Positions 62,217 through 64,000 of a DNA stretch of 64,000 bases are shown one piece after another (within the stretch, counting starts at the first letter, position 1; every line of letters begins with the position of its first letter). Made by a program: the position numbers and the translations under genes. Origin of the DNA: Hyphomicrobiales bacterium (GTDB taxonomy: Bacteria; Pseudomonadota; Alphaproteobacteria; Rhizobiales; Rhizobiaceae); NCBI GenBank assembly GCA_900472785.1, contig UCJH01000004.1:1-64000 (forward strand), read 5' to 3'. The notes under the pieces are model-generated. The model did not search any database. It saw only the letters and a list, made by a program, of their open reading frames with translations, and was not told where the DNA came from.

Positions 62217-64000
62217 TTATTCGTATTTCTTCATGAGTTCGGCGGATGCCGCCTGGGTGCCCGTGGCGAGGAGCCCGTGGATTTTCTGGGCTTCTTCCAT
62301 GATGGCAGTCACGGACGGCCGAGCGCCGCCGTTCTGTTCGCGGAGGTCCTGGGCGATGGTCGCGAGGCTCTGCTTGAACTGTTTGCGGACGCCAACCGGA
62401 AGGGTTTCCTGGAGGGTCGAGACGAACTCTTCGACGCCTGGGAGGTCTAGGACATCCTTGGCGCTCTGGATCGTGTTGTACTGGGTCATGACCTTGGTAT
62501 AGGTCGCCTTGCTGATCTGACCTTCGGCGTATGCCCTCATGGACATGACCGGCGTCTCAGCGTCGTCAAAGTCGATGGAGTTCATGAACGAGACGGTAGA
62601 CGCAAAGAAGTCGGCAGGAGCTACCGGGTTTGCATCGAGAGAGATGAGCTTCTGGTAGATTTCCGGGTCGGCCTTACGGATTTCCTGGAGGGCCTCCTGG
62701 TCATTGGTCCGCACGAACTTGTCGGCTGCTGAAGTGATCTGGTCTGTGCGTTCCCGCTCAGCGATCAGGGCCTTGGTCTCATTCTCGCTACGAAGGCGAT
62801 CACGGACACGGATGACTTCCTGGCGCTCAGGCATGGACAGCTTGGCGTTGGACATGATGTCCTCCAGGTCGTCACGCTCGGCGGCATTCGGGTCAGCCTC
62901 AAGTTGCTTGATGATGGCACCGACAGCGGCCTTTCGGACCACCGGCTGGGGCAGACCGAATTCCTTCTCGGAGTTCTCGATCTCAGCGCCCACTTCGGAT
63001 GTTCCGGGTCCGCCGATGATCAGCTTGCCGTCTTCGGACTTCTTCACGACAGAGGCCGGATCGCGCATGTATGCGGCCTTGAACTGCTGGAGGGCGGCAA
63101 TCGTGCGTCGAGCCGACAGGGACGCCTTGTTAAGGCCATCGCCATCGTAGACGCCGCGCCCATCGGTCTTCTTGAGACCGGCAAACTCAGCCGCCAGATG
63201 CTTGTCCACCATCTCCTCGTCGGAAATCTTGCCCTCAAGGTAATCCTTCATCTTCCGGGTGGTGAACAACCGGTGCATGATGAGCTTATCCTGGACGGCC
63301 GGGGTGAACTTGGTGTTCGGATCGATGCCTGAGGCGCGGACCACGTCACGAAGGGTTCCCTCGATGAACTGGTACTTGCCGACAGCGGAGCTTCCAGCCC
63401 CCATGCGCCGCCACTCACCATTCTTCTGCCAATCCAGAACTTCCTGGACGGTCATGTCGGTGAAGCGGACGCGGCTGTTGTTGCCGTTGCTATGGAAGGC
63501 GTTGTAGTTGCCGCCACTCTCGACGCCGATGATCTCATTCATGAACTGGCCGAACGCCGAGGTTTCCTTGGCGGTGGACATATCGATCCCGACCTTGGCC
63601 TCGATGCGCGTCTCCATCGCCAGTTTGTTCTTGGCGGTGATGAAGGTATCGAGGTTCCCGGCGTGAGCCTTCGCCATGTCCGTGAAGGACGGAGCGACGG
63701 TCGTGAGGAAGCCATGATAGTAGGAGGGATCAGCGTCCTTCAGGGTTGTTTCAAAGAGTTCCTGTTGACGGGCCTGGACGAACGCGGCGAATGCCTTGGG
63801 GTCGTCATTGTCTGCGAGACCGGAGGCCGCATATTCATCCCGGAGCTTTCCGGCGTATAGGTCGGCGTCTCGACGGCCCCTGTTGACCTCATAGGAGTCC
63901 ATGGAGGAGTCCGGGTCTTTCAGGATGCCGAACATCGATTGACCACCGGCCAGCTTCAGGCGGTCCTTCTCGGCCCCGAGGGAGGCCAAAGCGCCTAGTT
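62217..64000 (-). CDS. Internal virion protein with lysozyme-like muralytic domain; 5' end outside the window
   Basis: At least 590 residues; the frame is still open at the window edge, so the start is unknown. A lysozyme-like (SLT/muramidase) domain lies about 125-230 residues from the visible start: EIIGVESGGNYNAFHSNGN gives the catalytic Glu, and GAGSSAVGKYQFIEGTLRDV holds the GKYQF element. The rest is helical and charged. It should open peptidoglycan during DNA ejection. It ends 9 bp before the 1221-residue gene. Confidence 0.8.
   Translation of the reverse strand, partial: LGALASLGAEKDRLKLAGGQSMFGILKDPDSSMDSYEVNRGRRDADLYAGKLRDEYAASGLADNDDPKAFAAFVQARQQELFETTLKDADPSYYHGFLTTVAPSFTDMAKAHAGNLDTFITAKNKLAMETRIEAKVGIDMSTAKETSAFGQFMNEIIGVESGGNYNAFHSNGNNSRVRFTDMTVQEVLDWQKNGEWRRMGAGSSAVGKYQFIEGTLRDVVRASGIDPNTKFTPAVQDKLIMHRLFTTRKMKDYLEGKISDEEMVDKHLAAEFAGLKKTDGRGVYDGDGLNKASLSARRTIAALQQFKAAYMRDPASVVKKSEDGKLIIGGPGTSEVGAEIENSEKEFGLPQPVVRKAAVGAIIKQLEADPNAAERDDLEDIMSNAKLSMPERQEVIRVRDRLRSENETKALIAERERTDQITSAADKFVRTNDQEALQEIRKADPEIYQKLISLDANPVAPADFFASTVSFMNSIDFDDAETPVMSMRAYAEGQISKATYTKVMTQYNTIQSAKDVLDLPGVEEFVSTLQETLPVGVRKQFKQSLATIAQDLREQNGGARPSVTAIMEEAQKIHGLLATGTQAASAELMKKYE

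Larger units (their letters stand above)
43716..62503 (+). repeat. GGTATAGG, dispersed 8-bp word, ten copies in one orientation
   Basis: Copies start at 43716, 47187, 47756, 48356, 48678, 48952, 49808, 50396, 51401 and 62496. All read GGTATAGG on the + strand (CCTATACC in the sense of the phage genes); I saw none in the other orientation in the prophage. Under the local base composition about 0.3 per strand are expected in 20.5 kb. Two copies (48356 and 50396) abut a start codon exactly, giving GGAACCTATACC-GTG and GTAACCTATACC-ATG. Confidence 0.7.
43456..64000. mobile_element. Temperate T7-like (podovirus) prophage, left end; continues beyond the window
   Basis: Phage genes fill everything from the truncated tRNA-Leu to the window edge. 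Diagnostic genes are a tyrosine integrase, a T7-type terminase pair, a T7-type tail-fibre N terminus and large ejection proteins. All but one gene read leftward. The order ejection proteins, tail fibre, holin-like, TerS, TerL, then early genes with sigma70 promoters is that of the T7 group, circularised. The integrase and attL lie at the left end, as expected for an integrated form. The right end, capsid, portal, polymerases and endolysin are not in the window. Confidence 0.9.

Noticed and set aside
43725-64000. Apparent excess of CCTNAGG words in the prophage
   Set aside because: About eight were counted where about six are expected from base composition, so there is no enrichment.

Overview
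The window is from an alphaproteobacterium, most likely a member of the Rhizobiaceae. The evidence is the trpD-trpC-moaC-moeA order behind a SurA/PpiD-type isomerase, a phosphatidylcholine synthase, rhizobial CTTGNN-17-CTATAN promoters before tRNA-Glu, an NDUFS4-like complex I subunit, a double cold-shock-domain protein and a class I PHA synthase. No insertion sequence, rRNA or CRISPR array was seen. About 43.4 kb is chromosome; the rest is one end of a prophage that runs off the right edge.

Chromosomal part (1-43.4 kb). 1-4.3 kb: tryptophan and molybdenum-cofactor genes, translationally coupled from trpC to moeA. 4.3-11.3 kb (minus): a CorC/HlyC membrane protein, then a ytfQ-ytfR-ytfT-yjfF sugar ABC operon that ends with its probable GntR regulator; a palindromic operator lies before ytfQ. 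11.3-17.2 kb (minus): an SDR oxidoreductase and a BMP-type nucleoside ABC importer. 17.2-22.3 kb: quinone oxidoreductase, pcs, a UbiH-type monooxygenase, an AEC transporter and CcdA. 22.4-29.5 kb: tRNA-Lys, a GlxA/AraC regulator, a possible small RNA, tRNA-Arg, tRNA-Pro, small housekeeping genes, an M15 lipoprotein and two tandem tRNA-Glu genes. 29.5-43.3 kb: recJ, hom, an aminotransferase, phaC, sfsA, map, radC, corA, sthA and tig.

Prophage (about 43.46 kb to beyond 64 kb). A 3' half of a tRNA-Leu(UAG) gene next to tig looks like attL, and an intact tRNA-Leu(UAG) sits 95 bp inside it. The gene order is that of a T7-like podovirus written right to left. A muralytic virion protein, a 1221-residue ejection protein, a T7-type tail fibre with a beta-helix region, a holin-like protein, the small terminase, an SGNH esterase and the large terminase come first. 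Next is a gene-poor stretch of about 1.6 kb that holds the expected junction of the virion genome ends, repeated sigma70 promoters and a structured leader. Then come early genes: a 29-residue membrane peptide, a 59-residue protein, a 601-residue Cys-rich modular protein and an M20-like zinc peptidase. Last is a lysogeny block of a MarR-like regulator, a tyrosine integrase, a 2OG-Fe(II) oxygenase and one opposite-strand lipoprotein. Replication, capsid and RNA polymerase genes, if present, lie outside the window.

The most interesting material is in the prophage early region: (i) an 8-bp word, GGTATAGG, present ten times in one orientation and twice touching a start codon; (ii) CGATAACG sites beside three sigma70 promoters, suggesting an operator for the MarR-like protein; (iii) a transcribed leader of about 560 nt with many hairpins and no long reading frame; (iv) phage-borne peptidase, oxygenase and modular proteins of unknown purpose.
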